Assembly: GCF_019059575.1 (NCBI RefSeq)
Contig: NW_024881624.1
Span: 124,001-188,000, forward strand
Source of the DNA: Amphibalanus amphitrite
Lineage: Eukaryota; Arthropoda; Thecostraca; Balanomorpha; Balanidae
Direction: 5' to 3'
DNA: 64,000 bases
Shown here: one piece after another, positions 22,411 through 32,825 of the stretch
Numbering within the stretch: the stretch's first letter is position 1
Layout of the letters: every line of letters begins with the position of its first letter
Made by a program: the position numbers and the translations under genes
The notes under the pieces: model-generated
What the model was told of the DNA's origin: nothing
Seen by the model: only the letters and a program-made list of their open reading frames with translations
Database searches by the model: none

Positions 22411-22658
22411 ACAAATATTGGTATGTATATTCTCACGCAGTTGAGCGACACCCACAAGGAGAACATCCGCTTCAATATGCACACTGGCTTCCCAAGCGCT
22501 TAAACTTAACTTCCCAGTCATGACTCGCCGAAGATAGCAAGTCAGCCAAACCGACCCAGACAAGGCCAGCCCATACATTATCTGTACCTATTCGCCCCAG
22601 AAACGTCCTTATCTGCTATCGTGCGGCATGATAAGAACGACCGGACGTATCATGAGCC

Positions 22659-22703
22659 ATTGTCACCTATTTGAGGAGCGATAGCGGCCTCGTCGGCACA
22701 CAT
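22659..22703 (+). repeat. 45-bp direct repeat, copy 1
   Basis: The core TTGAGGAGCGATAGCGGCCT and CGGCACACAT are repeated at 23377-23421, differing by only a few bases. Copy 1 lies at the start of the probable first exon of the seven-repeat gene and copy 2 lies in its intron. Confidence 0.7.
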
Positions 22704-23049
22704 TTCGGGTCTGCACGTGTCAGCTCTCCGGGCCAGAAGTGTGGTCTTCACGCTGTTCAGGGCACGGTTTTCCCGAGCGCCACCCCCGAACCCACGTTAT
22801 CTCAGGAGGGGGACGGGAAGTCCGCCGCTCGGCAGTCAGGTCGGACGAGTCGGGAACGACGCCGCAGAGTCGATCTGCGAGGCGAGGAAGGAGCATCGGC
22901 AGACGCTGAGAGAGCGCGAGCTGCGTCTGAGTTACAGCTGAGGACAGCAAGTCTGTCGATCGAGAACAGCCGAGCAGGAGAGGTCTCCGGTTGTGGAAAA
23001 GCCAGTATTCTGGTCACAAGTCTGTGAAGGAGCCGTGCTGGGATCATAT

Positions 23050-23516
23050 TACGAGGTGAGTTTCATGTTTATTCTTTGAGACCGCAGCTCAAAATTTTCG
23101 GATCCGCATTCGCTCTGTAATCACTTATCGAAAGTTGCTACCCGCCCGTATCCTTGCATTGGTAGACAGCATCGGCGCCTGTTATTACAAGGTATTTTTT
23201 GTAACTATTTTGTCCCATAATTTTAGATCAAGCTGATCAATGACCTTGTGTAACGACTCTGCTAATTACTCCGTTAGTCAACTTGATCCCAAAAAAAACG
23301 GCCCCCAAAAAAGAATTTATATCGTAACTTTGAACTATGGGCTATTTCAGTCACATTGCCGTGGCGGCTGACTAACATTGTCATCTGTTTGAGGAGCGAT
23401 AGCGGCCTCGGCGGCACACATGTAACCCAGAATAAAACGAAACGTTCCCCACCACCTCATGAAATTACCTGCAGCGACCAGTCTGCAAACTGAACTCGGG
23501 TCTCCCTTCCTTGCAG
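23050..23516 (+). other. Probable 5' UTR exon end and first intron of the seven-repeat gene
   Basis: A good donor (ACGAG|GTGAGT) lies at 23055/23056. A strong acceptor (CTTCCTTGCAG) ends at 23516, 107 bases before the ATG at 23624. The frame between that acceptor and the ATG contains a TAA, so the upstream exon would be non-coding. The exon start is not determined. The intron contains the second copy of the 45-bp repeat (23377-23421). Confidence 0.45.
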
Positions 23517-23623
23517 ATAGGCGGTCAGCAACGAGATAATACACTTCGTCTAGCAACGGCACGCCGTCTGGCCACTTCAGAGCGACTGGGTACGAACGAC
23601 TCGAGCCGAGCCACTATCGTCGC

Positions 23624-24454
23624 ATGCCGAACATGTCGCCCAAGGCCGCAGCCGACGAGACGGTACCCCGTCTGCCCCAGCATCTGATGGACAACGCCCA
23701 GGGCACGATGGCCAAAAGGTTCACCCTGCGAACTTCCGCGTCCGAAAAGGAACCTTCCAAGACTAGTGAGCCTGAAACGGTTCCTAGCATCCCTCAACAT
23801 CTAATGGACAACGCTCAGGGCACAATGGCCAAGAGGTATACTCTGGGAACTTCCACGGCCCAAGAAAAGGAACCTTCCAAGACTAGTGAGCCTGAAACGG
23901 TTCCTAGCATCCCTCAGCATCTGATGGACAACGCTCAGGGAACAATGGCCAAGAGGTATACCCTGGGAACTTCCACGGCCCAAGAAAAACAATCGAAGCC
24001 CAGTGAGCCTGAAACAGTTCCTCAAATTCCTCAGTATTTGATGGACAATGCCCAGGGAACCATGGGAAAGCGACACACCCTTGGAACATCTAAACAAGAA
24101 GCTTCAAGGCCTAGTGAGCCTGAAACAGTTCCTCAAATTCCCCAACATCTGATGGACAATGCCCAAGGAACGATGGGGAAGCGACACACCCTTGGAACAT
24201 CCACGGCTAAACAGGAAACTCCAAAGTCAAGCGCGTCTGTCCCTCGTCTGCCTCAGCATCTGATGGACAACGCCCAGGGCACAATGGCCAAGAGGTACAC
24301 CCTTGGAGCCTCCACTTCCGAAAAGGAGCCATCCAAGCCTAGTGAGCCTGAAAAGGTTCCCAGCATTCCGCAGCATCTAATGGACAACGCCCAAGGAACG
24401 ATGGGAAAACGGTTTACACTGAGTGAAAACGGGCAGATGCGGAGCAAACTGTAG
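23624..24454 (+). CDS. Seven-repeat 276-residue protein, family unknown
   Basis: An uninterrupted frame runs from ATG 23624 to TAG; an in-frame TAA at 23537 fixes this ATG as the first. The protein is almost entirely seven copies of a 31-39-residue repeat. Its conserved core is P-x-[IL]-P-Q-[HY]-L-M-D-N-A-Q-G-T-M-[AG]-K-R-[FYH]-T-L, with variable Ser/Thr/Glu/Lys-rich linkers containing S-E-P-E. No signal peptide, membrane segment, Cys or known domain is visible. The core is nearly invariant while third codon positions vary (for example CATCTGATG, CATCTAATG, TATTTGATG), so it looks held by protein-level selection. The core could be a short amphipathic binding helix with a basic end; that is inference. 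I do not recognise the family. Possible roles include repeated binding of a partner or a cytoskeletal ligand, but there is no evidence for either. Confidence 0.85.
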   Translation: MPNMSPKAAADETVPRLPQHLMDNAQGTMAKRFTLRTSASEKEPSKTSEPETVPSIPQHLMDNAQGTMAKRYTLGTSTAQEKEPSKTSEPETVPSIPQHLMDNAQGTMAKRYTLGTSTAQEKQSKPSEPETVPQIPQYLMDNAQGTMGKRHTLGTSKQEASRPSEPETVPQIPQHLMDNAQGTMGKRHTLGTSTAKQETPKSSASVPRLPQHLMDNAQGTMAKRYTLGASTSEKEPSKPSEPEKVPSIPQHLMDNAQGTMGKRFTLSENGQMRSKL

Positions 24455-25394
24455 CTAGAGGGGACAGTGCAACGTAACAGATAAGTGTCATTCGTTGAAA
24501 TATTTATTGATAGTGTTATGCCCTGAAGCGTTGGATTCCAGTCGTCAAATGTAAGTTGAGTCCGAGAGTCAATACTCAATATCGTTACGTTTAACATGAT
24601 AGCGCAAGTGTCTCATGCGTCCCGACTCGCAGTGTATCTAGGTCACAGAGTCAAGTGTTCCAAGGACACGTGCTGTAGTGTTCAAGTATGAAGTGGCCGC
24701 CTATATTCCTAATCACTGATGACTGTCGGAACTGCGGTGAGCTGAAAATGGTGCCAGTGATGTCTGGACTATAAAACAATGTGCCTAATGTTAACACGTG
24801 TGCATCGTTATATTGTATTTAGGACTGCTAGTGTCGATACATGACAACGAAAAATCACAAGTTTTTTCCTCATAGTTTGACGTTTAAAGTAGTTTGAAGA
24901 CTTGAGCCTCCCTATACATTGTATCGTGATTCGTGGTGCAGGTAAATATATCATCTTCATTATCATCTGCCCTGAATGTAATCACGAAACGGACCAGGTC
25001 TGGATGCTAACCGGCAGTGATCATAGTACCTAAATATCTATCCATGGCGTTTCACGCACAGACCAGTCAGTTTACACATTCGACGCGGTCTATCAGAAGG
25101 CCTCCCGGCTGCGAGATGGAACAACTCGAATATGGAGGTCGAACCACAGTCACGCGACAAGATAAGGACAATTTGATGGCAGACACATTTCACGTGACAT
25201 CCATGGTATCAGTCACGAGGCGCGTGATGTCAAAGGTCGAAGGAGACATCAGCAAAAAATGGCAGGCCGAGGCATTCAGTAAGCTGCGATACACCTGCTG
25301 TTCACACCTACTCGTAAATCAAAAGGCTACTGGATGCTAGTAAACCGTAGCTACTCAGCTGGTATCGAGCGTGGAGGATGGAAACGAGTAAATC

Positions 25395-25400
25395 AATAAA
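25395..25400 (+). terminator. Poly(A) signal AATAAA of the seven-repeat gene
   Basis: It is the first AATAAA seen after the stop at 24454, implying a 3' UTR of about 0.95 kb. It lies only 16 bp from a minus-strand signal. Confidence 0.5.
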
Positions 25401-25415
25401 GATAATGTCTCGATA

Positions 25416-25421
25416 TTTATT
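25416..25421 (-). terminator. Candidate poly(A) signal of AUP1
   Basis: TTTATT on the plus strand (AATAAA on the minus) lies 1.0 kb after the AUP1 stop. An alternative ATTAAA on the minus strand is at 25683-25688. Confidence 0.4.
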
Positions 25422-26420
25422 CTCAAGAACATCATTCACCTCTATATTATCGCGAAAACCTCTCACTTCAGTATTTGATTAAGTCGGTTACGATACCAGA
25501 GCAAATTACCCTCGATAAACTTTACTTTACATGAACACTACTCACTTCAGGCAATGCAGATCGACAAATGATATTACACCTAAACGCTATCGCTGCAAGA
25601 TGAGTCCGTGCTCGGGACATGGGCCTGGAAAGCCACCTAACACCAGTACTTGGCACTAGCAGTAGCAAACAAGCAGCCATCTTTTAATTATATTAAGTCA
25701 TAATTGTTTGACATTCCGTACCAAAAATCCGTGCCAGCGTTGGCGGTCGACTCTGGAGACGGGCTGGACAGCGGGGGTTCAGACACCACCAGCAGCGAAC
25801 GCAACCGGCGGCAAGACGGGACCTGTGAGAGCCGATCCAGTGCGGACCAAGCGGTCTGGCGTGGACCAGAAACCGGCCCGCCACCGCACCCCACTGAACC
25901 ATCCCACCCAGACAAAGTACCAACCACACACCTGTCAACTCAACAACGACCCGACAGCCCGGCGCCTGACAACCGTGGGACACACAACCACGATCTCACG
26001 TCCAGGTATCACTGCCAGAAAATACATATTCGGTACGGTACTAGCGAGCTGCTCGCTATCTCATTCGGGCAGTCCGGAGTGGATCTTACACAAGAGACTG
26101 ACGCTCTAACAAACAAGCTCACGACGTAGCAGCAGTATTCATGTCAGTATGGGAAGCCAGCTACGCCAGCTCCGTCATAATTGCTCAGATTCCCGGGACA
26201 GAGCCCCAGCTCCCCGGTTGGCGGTACATGTAATGTACAGATCTCAGCAGCCGACACGGCTGCAGCCGTCTGTCTCGACGGAAGGTCGGCCAGACAGGGG
26301 GCGGGTCTGAGTTAGCGGCGCGGTGGCCCGCCCCGGTGACCCGTCGGGTAAGGGTACATCACCGTCTACAGTTATCAGCAGGCTCAGCAGCGATCAGCAG
26401 TCTCAGCAGCCGGGCCGCCG

Positions 26421-29400
26421 TCAGCAGTTGTAGCCCGGCACCTTGAGACCGTGTCGCTCGATGTAGCGCCGCCGGGCGTTCTCGAGCAGGCGCCGTTTGC
26501 GCTCCTCAAACGACAGCTGTCGGCCGGCCGAGGTACGGGAGAACGTATCGGCGCCCGTGTGCAGGTCGGTGGCGCCGGGCCGCAGCGGCGCGCCGGCCGG
26601 CCCCGCCGCGGCGCCGGCGGCCGGGCCGGCGGCGGCGGCGGCGGCCGGCTCCGGAACGTACCGCACCACACCCTCCAGGAGGTTGGCGATCGTCTGGTCC
26701 ACGCTGCGGGTCCGCTCTGAGGGCACACAGACGGGAGAGTTAGAAACGAAGACAACGGGACGAGTGCGGCTCATTACTGGTTATGTACTCCATGATCCTC
26801 TTCAACAGCAACTGGTATAACGTGAGTTCATCTTCACAGATATCACACCAACAATCTGACTTTTTCTATGCGTTGCATGCTTCACGACAAACACAACAAA
26901 AAGCTCAGCCGCACGCCAGCTCGCCGTCAGCTGTAGTCCTGTCCCCACCACCAAAATCATGTCAAGATGCGACTGCCGAAAACTCACTGAGGTCAGTCAT
27001 GATGGTGGCCAGGGGCACGCGGGGCAGCACCTCCTTCACCTGGCCGGCCATCCTCTGCAGCTCAGCGCCGACACCGGCCGGCCGGGGAGGCCGCGGCGCC
27101 GCCACAAACGTCTCGCGCTTCACCAGCTCTGCCTGGAAGCAGAGATAGTCGGTCACATCATGCACGAGCACCGAGAAAATGTGTGATACACCCAGGCTCC
27201 GTCTGGCCGCAAAGATAGTCGATAATACGTCAGGACTGTGAGAATAGACGCTGCCTGGTCACGGAGATAATCGATTATACGCCAGTGGGGAGAGAATATC
27301 CAATACTGCAGGCCCCGCCTCACGGTGAATATAGATGCACTAAATGACATATTTGAGAGTAACAGTCGACATTACATGTAAATCACGTCAACAAAAAGCA
27401 CAATAAAGCATATCATTTCACGAACAGAACTCACTTTATCGCCTGCAGAAAACTTGGTAGGCGTTATTTTCAAATGAAGTGCTATTGCCAGTCGGACGCG
27501 TTCCAAAAATTCTGCAATCGCTTCTCCCTCTTCCATCTTAATTGGCTTCAGAAAACTGGAAAGGTACATCAAGATTTGAGAACAGGTATATATAATATAA
27601 CAGATGTAATTCAACAATGCCCAACATCATAAATCCACAATCCACATACTGAAATCGGACGGTGCAATCCAGTGATGAACCAAACATATCTGCTCATTAG
27701 CAAGACACTGACAAGAGCATAACATTAGTGTCAAATACGCACGGACAGCGCCTCAAATCCCATACTTTCAAGAGCTCGAAGCTGAACGAACAGGAGGAAG
27801 AGCAGGACCCACCTGACGGTGAACAGGGTGCCCGGCACGAACAGGAGGTACAGCAGGACCCACCTGACGGTGAACAGGGTGCCCGGCACGAACAGAAAGT
27901 AGAGCAGGACCCACCTGACGGTGAACAGGGTGCCCGGCACGAACAGGAAGTAGAGCAGGTCGGAGAGCGCCGATGACGTCAGGGTGCTGACGCTGACGTC
28001 GGCCAGCGGCAGCCGCTGGGCGCGGATCGCCACCGGCTGCACCTCCAGCGTGGTCGGCACGTTCTGTGGCGAGAACCTGAACCACGGGAAAACAGTCAGT
28101 CAGAGGTAAGAAGCAATACCGGCAAATATCTGCCGAAATTAATGTAGCACGGTTATCACATACCAAACTGGGCTCCGGATGTCAAAAAAAGATAAATACC
28201 TTAGCTTGACCACCTACGACAGCGAGGGCTTAGTTATACGTTTTGTTTATTATGGGGTTATAGGGTTTGAAAAAGAACAGTTGAGAAATAATGAGCACTC
28301 ATATCGGCAACAAAAGCAATCATTGACAGCCTTGCTGCAGCTCTGCTAGCACTGGGCTATTCCCACTCTCCATCAGGCCGGCCAGTGAGAGTAAAAACGA
28401 CACATCGTACCGCCGTCTGCCGTGTCACCGACTACTGAAGTAGCAAACTTCCCCGTCAGCGCGACGGAGCGGACCGCCATTGAACTTTGGCCATGATCGA
28501 GCTGACTCAGAGTGGAGCCACTATTGTGCAACTATCCGAGCACATCTTCAGGGATCACGGCTATCACTAAACAGAGCGCGTAACTTCCAGAACAGGCTTA
28601 AAGCTTTAAATGGTGTGTTAAGCGAAAAATATCTATCCTTGCAAAAGGTACCCATCAGGAAAAAGACAATGAGCAAGGGAACTATTATCTCTGGTCATAC
28701 AAAGCAATCAAACGAACATGGTTGTTAAGCTGTAATCGTTTGACAAAAGGTGACTGCATACGCGCTCTGTATGTTCCTTTTTGACGTTCCGAGATTCCGC
28801 ATGAAACGGTTCATTAAACATCGTGTGCAAAGGTACTCTAGACGAACCAGGACCATTGTCCCTCTATGATTCTATGAAAATATTTTTATAAAAATATTTG
28901 TAAAACCACCTATTACTGCCCTAAGCATCCCACTCTACCAAAAAACCGGACTCTCTACCGATCTACTGAACTGAACATTCCAAAAGTCAGTGGATACCGT
29001 CAGATCTGCGTCCTTACTTGAGCAGTCCGGCCGTCCGACCTGCGTTCTTACTTGAGCAGTCCGGCGCGTCCGAACAGAATTCTTACTTGAGCAGTCCGGC
29101 GCGTCCGCTGGTGTTGGCGCCCTCCGGCTGGAGCAGCAGCGAGCGGCCCTCTGCGGCCAGGAACTGCTGTACAGCCTCCGGACTAGCGAGCACCCGCTGA
29201 CGGAGGGCGTACTGCACCACTGACCAGGTGCCGGCCGCACAGCCCTGGGGTCGGCAGAGACGGATCAGGACAGCACGCAGAGGGGTCCTGGTGTTGACAG
29301 GTCAGGGTAGAGCATGACAACACGCATAGTGATCCATTCAAGAAGCCCAGCGATAGTGTGACCCTACATGAGACTGACACGGTCAGTTAGAGGCTATGCA

Positions 29401-32004
29401 TATTGCATATTCCTGCGCACGCCAGTGGCCATTTGGTCAGATAAAGGAAAACAAGTAAGGACCAAATACCGATGTGGAGGAGCAGGTCCGATTACCAACT
29501 TACAAAAAGACAAAAGGGCTGAATCTTATGACAGTACCTCGCCAAGCCGGTTAGGTCAGATTGATATGATAAACAATGAAATAAACGTAAAACGAAGCGC
29601 CAAAGAAATTTCCCGATAGCCTTTAGTTCGGACTAAGCAAGTGAAAACCACCCAACGAAGATGGTCTCGCACAGTAAATACCGGTAAACCAAAAATATCA
29701 AGCAAAAACAAAAACGAGCGGGAAACACGTTTCTCAGATGACGCCGGTGATACGTGACGTCATTCGGAACGTGCTCGCAGTCGTTGAGATAGCCTTGCAA
29801 AAAAGAAAGAATTCACGTGCCAGCGATGTCAGGAGATGAACTTCAAGTGTTCAAAAAAAGTACAAGATAAATGGCAAAACCGGGAAATAGTGGTAAAAAA
29901 CCTCCCATGACATAGTTAAGTAAAAAATGTCAGATAAGACCAAACAACTCGCATATTCATAAAAAGTAAGAACTGTTATCTAGCACAGCAATCTGATATA
30001 TCCCACAACAGAACAGCACATTCTTCTTACTAACGGTTCGGATGACTCAATGTCAAGGCACGACGTTTTCCTAGTCACGCCCCGCCACTCGATATCTTTT
30101 TCGATTTCCCACATTCTAACTGAGTCCATCACTCCTCCCCAATCTCCTCTGTTATAAAGAGTGGGACACGAGCCACTCTTCATAACAGTCACTGCAACAC
30201 CAGAGAGGCAGAGACCGCACCATCGCCTGCACCAGCAGACGGATCACTACCACATGGGTCATCACCGGACGAACCACCACCGGGCGGACCACCCCCCGGT
30301 GCCCTCACTCACCGAGTCGCATGAGGTGGCCAGCTGGAGCGCCAGCGGGTCCAGACAGGAGACACTGTTGGCCAGCAGCAGGCGCGGCCGTCCGTCCGGC
30401 CGGTGGTCAGGATCGGTGCGAACCACCACTCCCAGCACCGCAGACATGACTCGTACCACAAAGCTGCGGACAAGGGAAACATAGAGGTGTCAGAGGAGCG
30501 TTCCACTACTACCAGAACAGCAGACATGAGCCATATCACCAGACTGGGAAATGAGGACATTTTCTCATCAGAAGATAATTATGTACCACCACTCATAACA
30601 CGGCAGACAATATGACCCAGATCACCAGGCTTGGGGGGAAGGGGCGGGAACGGGGGACATCGCCTCGTAGTTCCCTCACCACCATTCCCAATGTAGCACA
30701 CCAGTAAAACACCTTTTGGGCGAAGAACGAGCGAGCGAGATAGTGAGCCCTGCACGTGCGCAAGGGCGAGAGGGTACTTCCAACGGGCTTGTGCAAAGCA
30801 CCCTTCTAACCGGTCGCTAGCGGTGTGCCAAATTTGAACGCAATCGGCCCAGCCAGCCGTTCCTGAGATCTGGAAGCGGCATTCTGCACGTGCGCACGTG
30901 CAAGCGGGGTCCAAACTGACTTTTGCACGGCACCCTACTAACTGGTTCCCAACCGTGTACCAAATTTGAGCGCAATCGGCCCAGCCGTGTTCGAGATCTG
31001 GGACCGCCCCCTGCACGTGCGCACGTGCTGTAGCACCCCAACCTTAACACATGCAGATGAATTATCTGATGGAGACCTAACTGTGTACCGAGTTTTAATT
31101 CAATCGGCCCAACGGTTGTGCCGTTATTGAGGTTGCAATTTTGGGGTTTCTTAAAAAATGTCCAACTTTACCACGCGCCACGTGCGGTGGTTGGCAAGAA
31201 CGCATGGTGGCCATCACACCACAGAACTTTTACGTCCAAGTGGCTTTTGAAGAGCGTCCTCACGGCCGGCCGCTCATACTCAGGATTTTCCCTTAATTCA
31301 GTATGAACTCGCTCGCTCGCTGCGCTCGATCGCTCGTAACAAGACATGAGTTACAAAATAAAGGACGAAGAGAAGGAGAGCATAACGCCCTTATTCACGC
31401 CAAAGGACTCGCGTAGCGTCATTACAAGGGATCGTAGCGATATTTTGCGTGTTTCAATATCGGATGAGAAGGCTTGTACCAACTCAGTGTATCGAGGTAA
31501 CATTCAATTAGGCATCCAGGACCAGATTACATCTTTCAGTAAATTAGGCTTTATCACGCTTGCTTGTAGTGTAATTCTTATAAAGCAAATCTCAAATGTC
31601 ACATCACACCTCTCCAATCGAGTGGAGTTAATTGCGTAGTTACCTGCGCAGTGGGCTGTCTGAATGGAGCACAGTGAAGGCCAGCAGGGCCTGGGCACTG
31701 ATGAAGAACCGCACCACCAGCAGACATAGTCCCAGCGGTGTGTACAGCAGGCAGAGCAGCAGCGGCAGACCAGATGGCAGCCTGTGGGGTGGAGCATTTG
31801 CATCAACACCAGAGCGAAAAATCAATAGCAGAGCCCACGTAGGGGAGGGCTGGATTTAATTGAAAATGATGTCCTTTTCACAACAGGTAACACCGTAAAA
31901 ATGACTCAAAACGGACATGCACTTTATGCAACTGAGAGAACATCTAGCATATGTTCTACTTACCTCTTTAAATGAAATAATGACTTCAGTTCCGAATTAG
32001 CCAT
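26421..32004 (-). CDS. AUP1: Ancient ubiquitous protein 1 (AUP1), complete
   Basis: Eight coding exons: 32004-31964, 31781-31644, 30463-30313, 29244-29087, 28076-27915, 27555-27435, 27132-26988 and 26716-26421. All junctions are GT-AG and in phase, giving 403 residues. AUP1 is an ER and lipid-droplet protein that recruits the E2 enzyme Ube2g2 in ER-associated degradation. Visible parts are the N-terminal hydrophobic hairpin (about residues 14-48, LPLLLCLLYTPLGLCLLVV), an acyltransferase-like region (about 60-220, starting FVVRVMSAVLGVVVRTD), a CUE domain (about 288-322, QVKEVLPRVPLATIM to NLLEG) and a C-terminal Ube2g2-binding helix (about 378-400, SFEERKRRLLENARRRYIER). The acyltransferase motif N-H-x4-D reads N-S-V-S-C-L-D, so the catalytic His is Ser. 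Compared with human AUP1, roughly 25 residues after this motif are missing. Two exon donors are tandemly duplicated. The start is chosen from an exon-1 peptide (HLKRLPSG) that aligns with the vertebrate N-terminus. Confidence 0.93.
27791..27959 (-). repeat. 51-bp tandem repeat copying the AUP1 exon-5 splice donor
   Basis: Units 27791-27841, 27842-27892 and 27893-27943 plus a partial unit to 27959 are almost identical. Each carries the end of AUP1 exon 5 and its donor, read on the minus strand as ACCGTCAG|GTGGGT, with exon-end positions at 27915, 27864 and 27813. The unit is 17 codons and the frame stays open, so use of an outer donor would add 17 or 34 residues (FVPGTLFTVR-type repeats) without a frameshift. 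Confidence 0.9.
29013..29107 (-). repeat. 34-35-bp tandem repeat copying the AUP1 exon-4 splice donor
   Basis: Three copies, with the CTTACTTGAG core at 29013, 29047 and 29082, each reproduce the exon-4 end and its donor (minus strand CTGCTCAA|GTAAG). Spacing is 35 and 34 bp, not multiples of three, and TAA codons arise in frame after the first copy, so the outer donors would break the protein. Confidence 0.88.
30690..31345. mobile_element. Repeat element with internal tandem units, in AUP1 intron 2
   Basis: Two to three units of about 130-170 bp share AATCGGCCCAGCC, GAGATCTGG and CTGCACGTGCGCACGTG. The left side carries GAACGAGCGAGCGAG (near 30726) and the right side GAACTCGCTCGCTCG (near 31305), a possible terminal inverted repeat. 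Element class is uncertain. Confidence 0.45.
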
Positions 32005-32426
32005 TTTGATTACTTTCAATATGGATAACAGCTACAAAATATTACTACATAGCAGAAACAGTGTATCTTGTTGGCTGAATGATGTTGGTTGTCGTCTTCC
32101 AAAAAGTGCAGACTGAAAAGAAGTTTACATAAGCACAGCACAATAATACTCTGCTGGATAGTGACCAGGTGTTTAGGTGAATATGCAACAGCGTCCCGGA
32201 CTCATGAGCACATATGGGAGCTCTTCACATCCAGAGTCTGTTCAAAGTTCAAATCCACCTCCAGAGTCCGACGAAATGCGTTCAGCGTGAGAGTCAACGA
32301 TTGTTTATTGTTTTGGGCACCGCTTGCCTGGGCACTGCTGGCACGCCGCGGAGTGGAGACAGCAGATTCGGTGCACGCCGCTAACGAGGAGTGGCTTGAA
32401 TAGAGACTCGGACTGACTCGGACTAG

Positions 32427-32825
32427 TTAGTTGTCGCGCAATTGATACGATGCCGTACCATGCACCGCCCTGGTCAGTGAGCGTGCGTTTGAGGGCAGGG
32501 CGGTTGCTTGTTTCGCCAGGTTGTCTGCGCTCTCTTTACCCTCGATACCGCAGTGGACAGGACAGGAACCCACTGCAGTATTACCTAACGATGCTCGGCG
32601 ATATTCAACAAGGTCTTCTATACCTATCTTCACGCCGAGGGTTGAGGCGTCACCTGGGTGGTTGCTCCTCCGCTGAGTAGACTCAGGGTGGCTCCCCAGT
32701 TCGAGCACGCGACGACCGGGGCGGAGACGTCTCGTCCCGAAATATCTCCAAAGCCGCCTGCAGAGCGAATCTGCTGCTAGATTGACCAGCGTGCCGACTA
32801 AATTTGGTGACCGTCTTTCCCCCAA
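32427..32825 (-). pseudogene. Non-LTR retrotransposon relic, RNase H-like fragment
   Basis: The minus-strand frame includes CPVHCGIEGKESADNLAKQA, matching the H-C-G-I-x-G-N/K-E-x-A-D-x-L-A-K signature of the RNase H domain that ends the polyprotein of several LINE clades. Upstream sequence is out of frame or lost, so this is a decayed fragment about 0.4 kb upstream of the AUP1 start. It has no active-element features. Confidence 0.7.

Larger units (their letters stand above)
24455..26420. other. Convergent 3' UTR region between the seven-repeat gene and AUP1
   Basis: No gene is supported here. A 141-codon plus-strand open frame at 25704-26129 is low in recognisable features and antisense to the AUP1 3' UTR. 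Confidence 0.5.

Noticed and set aside
23624..24454. Seven-repeat protein as a neuropeptide precursor (repeated KR, some GKR)
   Set aside because: There is no signal peptide, the residues around KR continue as conserved sequence on both sides, and most copies have AKR without an amidation glycine.
25704..26129. 141-codon plus-strand frame
   Set aside because: No domain; it overlaps the AUP1 3' UTR in antisense and lacks splice or poly(A) context.
27728..27976. Plus-strand repeat protein (EQDPPDGEQGARHE)n
   Set aside because: It is the antisense reading of the 51-bp array at the AUP1 exon-5 donor; the coding strand is minus.
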